Part shown: piece after piece, positions 7,537 through 17,132 of the stretch
Layout: every line of letters starts with the position of its first letter
Numbering within the stretch: the stretch's first letter is position 1
Source: Actinophytocola sp.
GTDB taxonomy: Bacteria; Actinomycetota; Actinomycetes; Mycobacteriales; Pseudonocardiaceae
Direction of reading: 5' to 3'
Length of the DNA: 64,000 nt
Assembly: GCF_009379765.1 (NCBI RefSeq)
Contig: NZ_WHTD01000026.1
Span: forward strand, 1 to 64,000
Position numbers and translations under genes: made by a program
The notes under the pieces: model-generated
Databases searched by the model: none
What the model saw: only the letters and a program-made list of their open reading frames with translations
What the model was told of the DNA's origin: nothing

Positions 7537-9810
7537 ATGCGACTTTCCCTGCACCCCCGACCACCCACCCGACCCCGGCGCCTCACTTCGCTGATCGCGG
7601 TCGCGGCAACCGCCCTGGCGACCGCCACCGTGCTCAACGCGAGCACCCCGGCCGCCGCCGCGCCCACCCCGCTCGCCCAGGGCCGCACCGCCGCCGCGCT
7701 CGCGGCGTGCGGCACCACCGACGTCGCACAGGGCCGGACCGCCACCGCGTCGTCCACGGAGAACGCCGGCACCCCGGCGAGCGCCGCGGTCGACGGCAAC
7801 GCCGGCACCCGCTGGTCCAGCGCGTTCAGCGACCCGCAGTGGATCCAGGTCGACCTCGGCAGCTCGCAGTCGATCTGCCGGGTGGGGCTGAGCTGGGAGG
7901 CCGCGTACGGCAGCGCGTTCCAGATCCAGGTGTCCGACAACGGATCCAGCTGGACGCCCGTCTACACGACGACCACCGGCGCCGGCGGCACCCAGACCCT
8001 CGACGTCACCGGCACCGGCCGCTACGTCCGGCTGAACGGCACCGTCCGGGCCACCGGGTACGGCTACTCGCTCTGGGAGCTCTCCGTGTTCACCACCGGC
8101 GGCGGCCCGGGTACGCCGGACACCGACCCGTACAACCCGAACCTCGGGCCGAACACGTTCGTCTACGACCCGTCCACACCGGCCGGCACGATCCAGAGCA
8201 GGCTCGACTCGATCGCCGCGCAGATGAAGACCAACCAGTTCGGCACCGAGCGCTACGCCGTGCTGTTCAAGCCGGGCACCTACAACGCCGACGTGAACCT
8301 GCGCTTCTACACCCAGGTCGCGGGCCTGGGCCTCTCGCCGGACGACGTGAACCTCAACGGGCACGTGCGGGTGGAGGCGGACTGGCTGCAGCAGGGCGAC
8401 AACCCGAACAACCTGGGCAACGCGACGCAGAACTTCTGGCGGTCCGCGGAGAACCTGTCGGTGACCCTGCCGGCCGGCCAGATCGAGCGGTGGGCCGTGT
8501 CGCAGGCGGCGCCCTACCGGCGGATGCACCTGCGCGGCCAGGTGCAGCTGTGGAACGGCGGCGACGGCTGGGCGTCGGGCGGCCTCATCGCCGACTCGCG
8601 CATCGACGGCGTCGTGGAGTCCGGGTCGCAGCAACAGTTCTTCACCCGCAACAGCGACCTGCGCGGCGGCTGGTCCGGCTCGGTGTGGAACATGGTGTTC
8701 GCCGGCACCGCGGGCGCACCGCCGCAGAACTTCCCCAACCCGTCGCACACCGTCGTGGGGACCACACCCAAGATCCGCGAGAAGCCGTTCCTCTACGTCG
8801 CCGGTGACGGCGAGTACCGGGTGTTCGTGCCCGCGCTGCGGGAGAACACGAGCGGCACCTCGTGGGGCAACGGCGCGGCGCAGGGCACGTCGATCTCCCT
8901 GGCGGACTTCTACGTCGTGCAGGTCGGCACGCCCGCGTCGACGATCAACGCCGCGCTGGCCGAGGGCAAGCACCTGCTGTTCACGCCGGGCGTGCACCAC
9001 CTCGGTGAGGCGCTGCGGGTGACCAACCCGAACACGGTCGTGCTCGGTCTCGGCCTCGCGACGCTCACCCCCGACACCGGCCAGGCGGCCATCCAGGTGT
9101 CCGATGTGGATGGTGTGAAGCTGGCAGGGCTGCTGATCGACGCCGGGCCGGTGAGCTCGCCGGTGCTGGCGGAGATCGGTCCGTCCGGCTCGTCGGCGAA
9201 CCACTCGGCGAACCCGACGTCGCTGCACGACGTGTTCTTCCGGGTCGGCGGCGCCCACGTCGGCAAGGCGTCGGTCTCCTTGCGGGTCAACAGCCGCGAC
9301 GTGATCGGCGACCACATGTGGTTGTGGCGCGGCGACCACGGCACCGGCATCGGCTGGGACGCCAACACCGCCGCCAACGGCCTGGTGGTCAACGGCGACA
9401 ACGTGACGATGTACGGCCTGTTCGTCGAGCACTATCAGCAGTACAACACCATCTGGAACGGCAACGGCGGCCGGACGTACTTCTACCAGAACGAGATGCC
9501 GTACGACCCGCCGAGCAACGCGGCGTGGGGCAGCAGCGGCGGCGGAGCACTGGGCTGGGCGTCGTACAAGGTCGCCGACTCGGTGACCACGCACGAGGCC
9601 TGGGGTGTCGGCGTGTACTGCTTCTTCAACACCAACCCCGCGGTGACGGCCAGCCGCGGCTTCGAGGTCCCGAACACCTCCGGGGTGCGTTTCCACGGCC
9701 TGGTAACGGTTTCCCTCGGCGGCGTGGGCACGATCAACCGCGTCATCAACGACACGGGTGAGGTGGCGAACCTGCCGCACCAGGTGAGCTACGTACCGAA
9801 CTACCCGTAG
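7537..9810 (+). CDS. Secreted discoidin (F5/8 type C) plus beta-helix protein, probable polysaccharide-active enzyme
   Basis: The ATG at 7537 opens a 757-residue protein with a signal peptide (R-P-R-R-L-T-S-L-I-A-V-A-A-T-A-L-A, cleavage near A-A-A-A-P at about 43). Residues 64-186 form an F5/8 type C/CBM32 domain: S-A-A-V-D-G-N-A-G-T-R-W-S-S, W-I-Q-V-D-L-G and Y-S-L-W-E-L-S-V-F. The large C-terminal part (about 195-757) is Gly/Asn-rich with repeated short strands, consistent with one or two right-handed beta-helices of the pectate-lyase-3 or GH55-like kind. Actinobacterial relatives are often labelled only discoidin-domain proteins or, misleadingly, adenylyl cyclase. A beta-glucan or other plant/fungal glycan substrate is an inference from the domain and the neighbouring glycosidases. 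Confidence 0.75.
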   Translation: MRLSLHPRPPTRPRRLTSLIAVAATALATATVLNASTPAAAAPTPLAQGRTAAALAACGTTDVAQGRTATASSTENAGTPASAAVDGNAGTRWSSAFSDPQWIQVDLGSSQSICRVGLSWEAAYGSAFQIQVSDNGSSWTPVYTTTTGAGGTQTLDVTGTGRYVRLNGTVRATGYGYSLWELSVFTTGGGPGTPDTDPYNPNLGPNTFVYDPSTPAGTIQSRLDSIAAQMKTNQFGTERYAVLFKPGTYNADVNLRFYTQVAGLGLSPDDVNLNGHVRVEADWLQQGDNPNNLGNATQNFWRSAENLSVTLPAGQIERWAVSQAAPYRRMHLRGQVQLWNGGDGWASGGLIADSRIDGVVESGSQQQFFTRNSDLRGGWSGSVWNMVFAGTAGAPPQNFPNPSHTVVGTTPKIREKPFLYVAGDGEYRVFVPALRENTSGTSWGNGAAQGTSISLADFYVVQVGTPASTINAALAEGKHLLFTPGVHHLGEALRVTNPNTVVLGLGLATLTPDTGQAAIQVSDVDGVKLAGLLIDAGPVSSPVLAEIGPSGSSANHSANPTSLHDVFFRVGGAHVGKASVSLRVNSRDVIGDHMWLWRGDHGTGIGWDANTAANGLVVNGDNVTMYGLFVEHYQQYNTIWNGNGGRTYFYQNEMPYDPPSNAAWGSSGGGALGWASYKVADSVTTHEAWGVGVYCFFNTNPAVTASRGFEVPNTSGVRFHGLVTVSLGGVGTINRVINDTGEVANLPHQVSYVPNYP

Positions 9811-9825
9811 TCGTCCGGTGAGAAA

Positions 9826-9857
9826 GGGGGCGCCGCGGTCCTGCCCGCGGCGCCCCC
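9826..9857. terminator. Strong bidirectional hairpin terminator
   Basis: GGGGGCGCCGCGG (9826-9838) pairs perfectly with CCGCGGCGCCCCC (9845-9857) around a six-base loop. It lies between the stop of the beta-helix gene and the 3' end of the convergent acetyltransferase remnant. There is no U-tract, as in many actinobacterial terminators. Confidence 0.75.
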
Positions 9858-9866
9858 GCTCCGGTC

Positions 9867-10276
9867 TCAGAGCTCCTTGGCCACGCGGGCCGGGTTGCCG
9901 ACGGCTTCGCGGCCTCCCACCTCGCCCGGCGCAGCGCCGGGTCCAGCGGATGCGTCGGGGTCAGGAGCTGGACGTTCGGACCGATCTGGACGTCCGCGCC
10001 GATGGTGATCGGGGCGACGTCGAGGAGGACCGCGCCGAAGTTCAGGAACGTGCCCCGGCCGATCGTGACCTGGTAGCCGTAGTCCACATGCAACGGTGGG
10101 CGGACCTCGGCACCCTCGCCCAGCGAGCCCAGCAGCGACGCCAGGACCGCACGCGAGCCGCCGGTGTTGAACGAGGACATCAGCTCGGTGGCCCGCCGCA
10201 GGTCCGCGGCCAGCTCCGGGTCGTCGGCGATGTACAGCTCGCCGGCCAGCATGCGCTCTTTTTGGCTTGTCACCAC
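9867..10276 (-). pseudogene. Maltose/galactoside O-acetyltransferase with internal deletion and frameshift
   Basis: From the ATG-like start at 10276 the reading frame gives a normal N-terminus of a maltose O-acetyltransferase: M-L-A-G-E-L-Y-I-A-D-D-P-E-L, then the left-handed beta-helix repeats V-T-I-G-R-G-T-F-L-N, I-T-I-G-A-D-V-Q-I-G-P-N-V-Q and T-P-T-H-P-L-D-P. After R-W-E-A-A-K-P the frame shifts, and the expected C-terminus V-G-N-P-A-R-V-A-K-E-L ends at 9867 in another frame. The roughly 40 residues between, holding the I-G-G-G-A and G-A-G-S-V-V repeats needed for acetyl-CoA binding, are absent. The enzyme should be inactive. It sits seven bases downstream of the second LacI gene, so it was probably part of that operon. 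Confidence 0.8.
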
Positions 10277-10282
10277 GGCATT

Positions 10283-11323
10283 CTAGGCGGACTCGCGGAC
10301 CACCAGGGTCGGGTCGAAGATCACCGACCGAGGCGGCACGGCCGGGTCGTCGATGTGGGTCAGCAGCAACCTGGCCATCTCCGCACCCATGTCCTCCACC
10401 GGCTGGCGGACCGTCGTCAGCTGCGGCCGGCAGGACTGCGCGGGGCTGCTGTCGTCGAAGCCGATGAGCGCCACGTCGTCGGGCACGCGGCGACCCTCGC
10501 GACCGAGCACGCCCAACGCGCCGGCCGCCATCAGGTCGTTCGCCACGAAGACGCCGTCCACGTCCGGAGCGGCACGAAGCAGCCGGGTCATCGCCACCTC
10601 GCCGCTCTCGTGGGTGAAGTTGCCGGTCTCGTTCGGCACGAAGGCGTGGCCGTGCCGCGCCATCGCGTCCCGGAAGCCCGCCAGCCGGTCCTGGCTCGCC
10701 GGCACGTCCAGCGGCCCGGAGATCGTCGCCATCCGCCGGCAGCCGCGCGCCACCAGGTGGTCGGCCGCCAGCCCCGCACCCGCCCGGTGCGCGAGGTCCA
10801 CGTAGCTGATCGGGATCGGCGGCGTCGGGCGGGCGAACAGCACCGCGGGCAGCGCCGCCCGCACGCACATCCCCGGCAGCGGGTCCTCCGCGTGGGTCGA
10901 CACCAGCAGCGCGCCGTCCGCGCCGCCCTGGCGCAGGTGCCCGACCACGTCCGCGCGCGCCTGCTCGGTGTCGGCCAGCATCAGCAGCGGGTGCATGGCG
11001 TGCCGGCGCAGGAAGTCGACCACCCCGCCGACCACCCGGCCGAAGAACGGGTCGCCGAACACCCTGGTCGAGTACCGGGGGTCGACCGGGCCGTCGGGCT
11101 CGCCCGCGCCCGACACCACCAGCGCGATGGCCCCGGTCCGCCGGGTGACCAGCGAGCGCGCGACCCGGTTGGGCGCGTAGCCGGTCTCCTCGATGGCCCG
11201 CCGGACCACCTTCTGGATCTCCGTGTCCACGTTTCGGATGCCGTTGATCACCCGGGACACGGTCGCCCGGGACACGCCGGCCACCCGGGCGACGTCCTCG
11301 AGCGTCGGCGAAGCATCACTCAT
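10283..11323 (-). CDS. LacI family transcriptional regulator (second; CebR-like regulon)
   Basis: The 346-residue protein has the helix-turn-helix P-T-L-E-D-V-A-R-V-A-G-V-S-R-A-T-V-S-R-V (6-25), the hinge N-R-V-A-R-S-L-V-T-R-R-T (about 52-63) and a sugar-binding effector domain ending in A-L-I-G-F-D-D-S and L-T-T-V-R-Q-P-V-E-D-M-G. A perfect palindrome with the core GGAGAGCGCTCTCC lies 16 bases upstream of its start. Copies lie at similar distances before GH3, the GH2-like gene and DUF1996, which makes this protein the best candidate for the regulator. CebR, the cellobiose-responsive LacI repressor of Streptomyces, recognises the similar TGGGAGCGCTCCCA, so a beta-glucoside inducer is plausible. 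Confidence 0.93.
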   Translation of the reverse strand: MSDASPTLEDVARVAGVSRATVSRVINGIRNVDTEIQKVVRRAIEETGYAPNRVARSLVTRRTGAIALVVSGAGEPDGPVDPRYSTRVFGDPFFGRVVGGVVDFLRRHAMHPLLMLADTEQARADVVGHLRQGGADGALLVSTHAEDPLPGMCVRAALPAVLFARPTPPIPISYVDLAHRAGAGLAADHLVARGCRRMATISGPLDVPASQDRLAGFRDAMARHGHAFVPNETGNFTHESGEVAMTRLLRAAPDVDGVFVANDLMAAGALGVLGREGRRVPDDVALIGFDDSSPAQSCRPQLTTVRQPVEDMGAEMARLLLTHIDDPAVPPRSVIFDPTLVVRESA

Positions 11324-11338
11324 GGCTCCCCATGGTAC

Positions 11339-11353
11339 GGGAGAGCGCTCTCC
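11339..11353. promoter_or_regulatory. LacI-type operator, site 1 of 4
   Basis: GGGAGAGCGCTCTCC contains a 14-bp perfect palindrome (11340-11353). It is in the short gap between the second LacI gene and GH3, both on the minus strand, and is 16 bases upstream of the LacI start, fitting autoregulation. Confidence 0.7.
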
Positions 11354-11354
11354 G

Positions 11355-13772
11355 TCAACCTCCGATCGCCATCCGCGCGGACAGCGGCAGGTCCCCGGCC
11401 GACCGGCCCGCGTGGACCGCGAACTCGCCCGGCTCGACCGCCCACCCGCCGGGCGTCCAGTGCTCCACCATCCGCGCCGGCACGTCGACCACCGCGTCGA
11501 CCACGCCGCCCGGCGCGGCGGTCACCGCCGTGAAGCCGGCGAGCCAGCGCGGCGGGCGCGCGACCGTACCGTCCGAACGGGACAGGTACACCTGCACGAC
11601 CTCGCGGCCGGGCCGGGAGCCCGTGTTGCGCACCCGGATCCGCACCGAGCACGCGTGACCGTCCGGTTCGGACACCGAGATGTCCTCATAGGACCAGGTG
11701 GTGTAGCCGAGCCCGTGGCCGAACCAGTACGCGGGCGGGGACCCCGCTCCGAGCCACGCCCGGTAGCCGATGTCCAGCCCCTCCGCGTAGCGCAGCACCC
11801 CGTCCACCGGCCGAGTGTCGAGCACCGGGACGTCCGCCGCACCGGCCGCCCAGGTGGTGGGCAGCCGCCCGCCCGGCTCGGCCGCGCCGAACAGCACGTC
11901 GGCCAGGCCGTGCCCGGCCTGCTCGCCGGGAAACCAGCTCAGCAGCACCGCCGGCACCTCCTCGCGCCACGGCAGCAGCACCGGCCCACCCGAGTTGACG
12001 ATCACCACGGTGTTCGGGTTCGCCGCCGCGACCGCGCGAACCAGCTCGTCCTGCGCACCCGGCAACGCCAGCGACGTCCGGTCGAAGCCCTCGCTCTCGA
12101 TCTCGTCCGTCGTGCCGACGACCACGACCGCCAGGTCGGCGCCCTGAGCGAGCTCGACCGCGGCGGTGAGCTCGCGGACCGCCCCACGCCGGGGCGGGTC
12201 GGCGGCCAGCAGCGTCGCGACCCCGGTGCCCGGCACCAGCGAACGGCGCGCCACCAGGTGCACCTCCTCGCCCTCGGTGACCCGCAGCATGCCGGCCCGG
12301 AACGCGGGCGCCAGGTGCATCGTCGCCGGGTCGTCGGTGTCGACCGCGATGTCCTCGTCGACGAGTGGCCGCCCGTCCGCGGTCAGCGACACCGGGCCCC
12401 AGCCGCCGACCGCGAGCCGCCACTCACCGCTCGACGGGGGCCGCAGCAACGCCTGGATCTCCACGGTCACCGCGCCGGACACCCGGGCCGGCTCGAGGAT
12501 CCGTCCGGACAGCCGCCGCTCGGCGTGCAGCTCGCCACCCCCGGCGTCGAGCAGCCGCACCAGCACGCCCGGCTCGCCCGAGACCGGATCACCCGAGTAC
12601 GCCGGGTCGAGCGGGGTCGGCGACTCGCTCGGGTACGCGCCGACCGCGTGCACGACGTCCGCGGTCCCGGCGAGCGCGGCCCGGATCCCGTCCAGCGGCG
12701 AGACCGGCGCGGCCGGGTACACCCCCGCGCTGCCGCCGCCCTGGATCCGCGCGGTCACGGCGTTCCAGCCGAGCACCGCCACCCGGCGCACCGACGTCGG
12801 GTCGACCGGCAGCACGCCCTCGTTGCGCACCAGCACCGCGCTCGACGCGACCGCCGTGCGCAGCAACGCCAGCTCGGACTCCATAGTGGACATGAGATCG
12901 GGACGCGGTCGCGGCGAGCCCAAGGCGCCCACCAGGTCGGCCAGCCGCAGCAACCGCTCCACCTTGTCATCCACAGTGGACTCCATGATCTCGCCCGAGC
13001 GCACCGCCGCCGCCAGCGCGTCCCCCCACGGCCCGCGCGGTCCCGGCATCACCAGGTCCTGCGCGGCCCGCGCGGACGGCATGGTCGAGCGCACCGCGCC
13101 CCAGTCCGACACCACCGGCCCGGTGAACCCCCACTCCCCCTTCAGCGGGTCGGCCAGGAGCGGGTTCTCCGACATCGGCGCGCCGTTCACCCCGTTGTAG
13201 GCCGACATCACCGCCCACACGCCCGCGGCCACCGCGGCCTCGAACGGCACCAGGTACACCTCGCGCAGCACCCGCTCGTCGACGGCCGCGTCGAGGGTCA
13301 TCCGCTCGGTCTCCGAGTCGTTGGCCACGTAGTGCTTCGCGGTCGCCGCCACCCCGCCGGCCTGCACGCCCCGGACGTAGGCCGCGCCGATCCACGCGGT
13401 CAGCCAAGGATCCTCGCTGTAGCACTCGAAATGCCGGCCACCGACCGGCGAGCGGTGCAGGTTCAGCGTCGGCGCGAGCAGCACGTCCACGCCCTTGCGC
13501 CGAGCCTCCGCGGCGAGCAGCCCGCCCAGCCGGGCGACCAGCTCGGGTGACCAGGTCGCCGCCAGCGCGGTCGGCGACGGCAGCACCAGCGAGGTGTCCC
13601 GCTCGTCCCATCGCTCACCCCGCACGCCGACCGGCCCGTCCGACATGACCACCGGCCGCAGGCCGATCGCCGGCTCGGCGTGGATCCGCCACTGGGTCGC
13701 GCCGGTCAGCAGCCGGACCTTCTGGTCGAGGTCGAGCTTGCCGACCAGCCGCCGAAGCTCCTCGGTGCGCAC
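11355..13772 (-). CDS. GH3 family beta-glycosidase
   Basis: The GTG at 13772 is chosen because GGAAAGG lies about nine bases upstream and an operator directly beyond; a longer open frame upstream is shadow. The 805-residue protein has the GH3 (alpha/beta)8 domain with L-L-A-P-T-L-N-L-H-R (98-107), A-T-A-K-H-Y-V-A-N (143-151) and the nucleophile Asp223 in V-V-S-D-W-G-A-V. A PA14-like insert follows (about 390-530, G-E-W-R-L-A-V-G-G-W-G), then the second alpha/beta domain and a C-terminal fibronectin-III-like domain (G-R-E-V-V-Q-V-Y-L). No signal peptide is seen, so it probably cleaves imported oligosaccharides in the cytoplasm. PA14-containing GH3 enzymes act on beta-glucosides or beta-xylosides; the exact specificity is open. 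Confidence 0.92.
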   Translation of the reverse strand: MRTEELRRLVGKLDLDQKVRLLTGATQWRIHAEPAIGLRPVVMSDGPVGVRGERWDERDTSLVLPSPTALAATWSPELVARLGGLLAAEARRKGVDVLLAPTLNLHRSPVGGRHFECYSEDPWLTAWIGAAYVRGVQAGGVAATAKHYVANDSETERMTLDAAVDERVLREVYLVPFEAAVAAGVWAVMSAYNGVNGAPMSENPLLADPLKGEWGFTGPVVSDWGAVRSTMPSARAAQDLVMPGPRGPWGDALAAAVRSGEIMESTVDDKVERLLRLADLVGALGSPRPRPDLMSTMESELALLRTAVASSAVLVRNEGVLPVDPTSVRRVAVLGWNAVTARIQGGGSAGVYPAAPVSPLDGIRAALAGTADVVHAVGAYPSESPTPLDPAYSGDPVSGEPGVLVRLLDAGGGELHAERRLSGRILEPARVSGAVTVEIQALLRPPSSGEWRLAVGGWGPVSLTADGRPLVDEDIAVDTDDPATMHLAPAFRAGMLRVTEGEEVHLVARRSLVPGTGVATLLAADPPRRGAVRELTAAVELAQGADLAVVVVGTTDEIESEGFDRTSLALPGAQDELVRAVAAANPNTVVIVNSGGPVLLPWREEVPAVLLSWFPGEQAGHGLADVLFGAAEPGGRLPTTWAAGAADVPVLDTRPVDGVLRYAEGLDIGYRAWLGAGSPPAYWFGHGLGYTTWSYEDISVSEPDGHACSVRIRVRNTGSRPGREVVQVYLSRSDGTVARPPRWLAGFTAVTAAPGGVVDAVVDVPARMVEHWTPGGWAVEPGEFAVHAGRSAGDLPLSARMAIGG

Positions 13773-13787
13773 TGGTGCCACCTTTCC

Positions 13788-13803
13788 GGGAGAGCGCTCT
13801 CCC
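13788..13803. promoter_or_regulatory. LacI-type operator, site 2 of 4
   Basis: GGGAGAGCGCTCTCCC, a 16-bp perfect palindrome, lies 16 bases upstream of the GH3 start, so a bound repressor would block transcription of GH3. Confidence 0.75.
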
Positions 13804-14034
13804 ACTCGTCGTCGAGCCGCGTGCCCTGGACGCTGCTGGTGTCCCCCGTCGGGAGTCTGTTGCGTGCGTCGGCGAGTCCAGGTTTCTGCTGGCAAGGCGC
13901 CGGTTCGTCCTCGTACTGGTGCTGTTACTTGTCGGGCTCGGTGGCGTAGCGCCAGTTTGGGCGGACCGGCAACGCCGCCAGCAGGAAGCTGGGCCGGCGA
14001 ATCACGTGACGAACTCCCGGCGGGGGACATCAGG

Positions 14035-15282
14035 TCAGGTGACCGGAGCCACCGCGGGACGCCGCGCCGACCGCGGTTCCCTGGGGTCGGAGCCGAGGTT
14101 GAGCAGCGCCTCGACCGGCAGCGTGGCCGCGCCGACCGCGACCGCGTCCGGGCCGAGCTGGCACAGCTCGATCGACGTCTGCTCGTAGGCGTGCCGGAGC
14201 GCGTGGGCCGCGGTGGCCCGGCGGATCTCCGGCAGCAGCCGGGTGCCGAGCGCGAGACCCGCCCAGCCGCCGAGCACGATCCGCTCCGGGTTGAACAGGT
14301 TGACGAGGTTCGCGATGCCCGCGCCGAGGAAGCCGACGGTCTCCTCGACCACCGCGGCCGCGGTCGCGGACCGGTCCGCCGAGGCCAGCAGGAAGTCCAA
14401 CTGGGACTGCTCGTCCGACCGCGGGACGGCCCGCCCGCCGCGTGCCTTGCGGAACCGGTCGAGGACGCCCTCGGCGCCGACGTAGGCCTCGAGGCACCCA
14501 CGCGCGCCGCACCGGCACAGCCGCCCGCCGAACACCAGCGTGGTGTGCCCCCACTCCCCCGCGCTGCTGGTCGATCCCCGGTAGGTCGTGCCGTCGGCGA
14601 TCACCGTGGCGCCCACCCCGGAGCCGATCAGCGCGATCACCGCGTGCCGCGCCCCGCGACCGGCGCCGAACCACATCTCCGCCTGGCCTTGGGTCTTCGC
14701 GCCGTTCTCCACGAACAGCGGCGCACTCACCCCGCACGCACGCACCAGCTCGGCGAGCGCGATCCCGTCCCAACCGATGGCCTGCGCGTGCACCCGGACC
14801 GTGTCGCCCTGCTCGACCGTGCCGGGCACCCCGATGCCGACCCCGAGCACGTCGCCTTCCGCGACGGAGGCCTGACCCAGCAGCTCCTCCAGGCCGGCCG
14901 CGATCAGCGGACCGACGAGCCCGGGGTCGGGCTGCGGCGGCGGCAGTGGCCGGTCGACCGCGGCGAGCCGGGTCATGCTCAGGTCGAAGAGCTCCATCTT
15001 CACGCCGGTCTCGCCGACATCGACCCCGATCACGTTGCCGTAGCCGGGGTTCACCCGCAGCAGCACCCGCGGCCGGCCGCCGTCGGACTCGACCAGGCCG
15101 GCCTCGACCACCAGCCGGTCCTCGACCATCTCGCCGACCACGTTGCTGACCGTGGCGGCGGACAGGCCGGTGCGCTGACCGAGCTCGTAGCGGCTGAGCG
15201 GCCCTTCGAAGAACAGCGTCGACAGCAGCGTCGACCGGTTGCGCCGCCGCAGGTCCCGGACCGTGGCGCGCTTCGCCTCCAT
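14035..15282 (-). CDS. ROK family transcriptional repressor (MarR-type HTH), divergent from the ABC importer
   Basis: The ATG at 15282 is preferred over an upstream one because the protein then starts directly with M-E-A-K-R-A-T-V-R-D-L-R-R-R-N. The 415 residues comprise an N-terminal winged helix (about 8-70, S-R-Y-E-L-G-Q-R-T-G-L-S-A-A-T-V-S-N-V-V) and a ROK domain with V-I-G-V-D-V-G-E-T and the zinc motif C-R-C-G-A-R-G-C-L-E. This is the NagC/XylR class: sugar-responsive repressors that can retain kinase-like folds. It is divergent from the substrate-binding protein, with an AT-rich repeated site in the gap, so it probably represses the importer and beta-glucosidase genes. Confidence 0.9.
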   Translation of the reverse strand: MEAKRATVRDLRRRNRSTLLSTLFFEGPLSRYELGQRTGLSAATVSNVVGEMVEDRLVVEAGLVESDGGRPRVLLRVNPGYGNVIGVDVGETGVKMELFDLSMTRLAAVDRPLPPPQPDPGLVGPLIAAGLEELLGQASVAEGDVLGVGIGVPGTVEQGDTVRVHAQAIGWDGIALAELVRACGVSAPLFVENGAKTQGQAEMWFGAGRGARHAVIALIGSGVGATVIADGTTYRGSTSSAGEWGHTTLVFGGRLCRCGARGCLEAYVGAEGVLDRFRKARGGRAVPRSDEQSQLDFLLASADRSATAAAVVEETVGFLGAGIANLVNLFNPERIVLGGWAGLALGTRLLPEIRRATAAHALRHAYEQTSIELCQLGPDAVAVGAATLPVEALLNLGSDPREPRSARRPAVAPVT

Positions 15283-15350
15283 TGGAACTCGTCCCTCCCG
15301 ACCCCCGGCCGTGCAGAAGCCTAACCGGAGCCGACGATAGTTCATGGGGC

Positions 15351-15385
15351 GACTTAATTCGTAGCTTAAAATTAGACTAAATTCG
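15351..15385. promoter_or_regulatory. AT-rich direct repeats, candidate ROK operator
   Basis: GACTTAATTCG (15351-15361) and GACTAAATTCG (15375-15385) are near-identical and start 24 bases apart; TTAGACTAA (15372-15380) is itself palindromic. This is a marked AT-rich island in GC-rich DNA, between the divergent ROK gene and ABC operon. AT-rich inverted sequences are typical ROK repressor targets. Confidence 0.55.
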
Positions 15386-15467
15386 TTACCTGGATGTTAT
15401 TGACGTGATGGCCGTCACCCCGATTGACTCGTTGCGCTGCTCTCCCCCGCCCCCGAGGAGGAAAACC

Positions 15468-17132
15468 ATGCGACTCAGGCGCACTGCCGCGTTGGTCGCC
15501 GCGCTCACGATCACCCTGACCGGAGTGGCCGCCTGCGGCAGCGGTTCCGGTGACGACGCGGGCAACGCGGCCGGGGTGCTGAACATCGGCATGCCCAACG
15601 GGCCGCAGACGGAGAACCACAACCCGTTCCTCCCGTCGTCGTCCGGCGCCTCGCTCGGCTACAAGTGGATGATCTTCGAGCCCCTCGTGATGACCAACCA
15701 GGTGAAGCCGTCCGAGGAGGGCAAACCCTGGCTCGCCACGGCGTGGGAGTGGTCGGACAACTACAAGAAGCTCGTCCTGACCATCCGCGACGGCGTGAAG
15801 TGGTCCGACGGCAAGGCGATGACCGCCAACGACGTCGCCTACACCTACAACCTGCTGAAGAAGACCCCGGCGCTCAACATCAACGCCATCCCGTTCGACA
15901 CGGTGACCGCGAGCGGCAACCAGGTGACCGCGACGTTCACCTCGTCCCAGTTCGTCAACCAGGTCGACATCCTGAGCTCGATCGTGGTGCCCGAGCACCA
16001 GTGGTCCACACTCGACGACCCGGCCACCGACACGCTCAAGAAGCCGGTCGGCACCGGCCCCTACGAGCTGAAGACGTTCACCCCGCAGACCGTCACGCTC
16101 ACCAGGCGCGCCGAGTACTGGCAGGACCTGCCGGAGCCCAAGGAGCTGCGCTACACCTCCTACAACGACAACAACGCGCAGACCACGGCGCTCGCCAACG
16201 GCTCGTCCGAGTGGGCGTTCACGTTCATCTCCAACTACAAGGCCGTCTACGTCGACAAGGACCCCGAGCACCACAAGCTGTGGTTCCCCGGCACGCTCGC
16301 GATCCACGGCCTGTTCTTCAACACCGAGCTGAAGCCGTTCGACGACCCGGCCCTGCGCCGCGCGATGAGCATGGTCGTCGACCGCGAGGACATCTTCAAC
16401 CAGGGCGAGGCCGGCTACTTCTACCCCCAGGTCACCAGCGTGACCGGCATCCCGACGCCCGCGGGTGACGCGTTCATCGCGCCCGAGCTCAAGGGCAAGA
16501 ACTTCGAGATCGACGTCGACGGCGCCAAGAAGGAGCTCACGAGCAACGGCTACCGCTACGACGGCGACACCCTGCTCGACAAGACCGGCAAGCCGGTCAA
16601 GATCACCCTGTCCAACCCCGCCGGCTGGTCGGACTACATCACCGACCTGGAGATCCTCAAGGACAACTTCTCCCAGATCGGCATCGAGGTCACCGTCGAC
16701 AAGGCCAACACCGACGCCTGGACCACCAACATCGACACCGGTGAGTTCGAGGCCGCCATGCACTGGACCAACGGCGGCGCGACCCCGTACGACCTCTACC
16801 AGTCCATGATGGACGGTGCGCTGTACAAGGCTCGCGGCGAGGCTGGCACCAACGGCAACTGGGGCCGGTTCCGCAACGACAAGGCCACCGCCGCGCTCGA
16901 CAGCTACGCCAACGCCGAGGACGACGCCACCCGCACCGAGGCGATGAACGAGCTGCAGCGGATCTTCGTCGAGCAGATGCCGGTGCTCGTCACCTCCGCG
17001 GCCAACGCGGGCGGCGAGTACAGCACCAAGAACTGGGAGGGCTGGCCGGACGAGAACAACCAGTACGCGCCCGCGCAGCCGACCCTGGTCAACTCGCTCG
17101 ACGTGGTGCTGCACCTGAAGCCCGCGGCGTGA
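15468..17132 (+). CDS. ABC transporter substrate-binding lipoprotein, family 5 (Opp/Dpp/oligosaccharide type)
   Basis: The ATG at 15468 follows GAGGAGGA at proper spacing. The 554-residue protein has a lipoprotein signal peptide with the lipobox V-A-A-C (Cys23), so it should be anchored outside the membrane. Family 5 features include [16 protein letters not shown] (W-x-D-G-x-x-x-T-A-x-D-V), G-T-G-P-Y and [16 protein letters not shown]. Family 5 proteins bind peptides, nickel or, in soil and thermophilic bacteria, cello-, xylo- and manno-oligosaccharides. The beta-glucosidase at the end of this operon favours an oligosaccharide ligand. The stop overlaps the start of the following ATPase gene. 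Confidence 0.92.
   Translation: MRLRRTAALVAALTITLTGVAACGSGSGDDAGNAAGVLNIGMPNGPQTENHNPFLPSSSGASLGYKWMIFEPLVMTNQVKPSEEGKPWLATAWEWSDNYKKLVLTIRDGVKWSDGKAMTANDVAYTYNLLKKTPALNINAIPFDTVTASGNQVTATFTSSQFVNQVDILSSIVVPEHQWSTLDDPATDTLKKPVGTGPYELKTFTPQTVTLTRRAEYWQDLPEPKELRYTSYNDNNAQTTALANGSSEWAFTFISNYKAVYVDKDPEHHKLWFPGTLAIHGLFFNTELKPFDDPALRRAMSMVVDREDIFNQGEAGYFYPQVTSVTGIPTPAGDAFIAPELKGKNFEIDVDGAKKELTSNGYRYDGDTLLDKTGKPVKITLSNPAGWSDYITDLEILKDNFSQIGIEVTVDKANTDAWTTNIDTGEFEAAMHWTNGGATPYDLYQSMMDGALYKARGEAGTNGNWGRFRNDKATAALDSYANAEDDATRTEAMNELQRIFVEQMPVLVTSAANAGGEYSTKNWEGWPDENNQYAPAQPTLVNSLDVVLHLKPAA

Noticed and set aside
11355-14501. A 1048-residue version of the GH3 protein starting at 14501
   Set aside because: The extra N-terminus is Ser/Arg-rich shadow of the ROK gene, and the operator and ribosome-binding site place the start at 13772.
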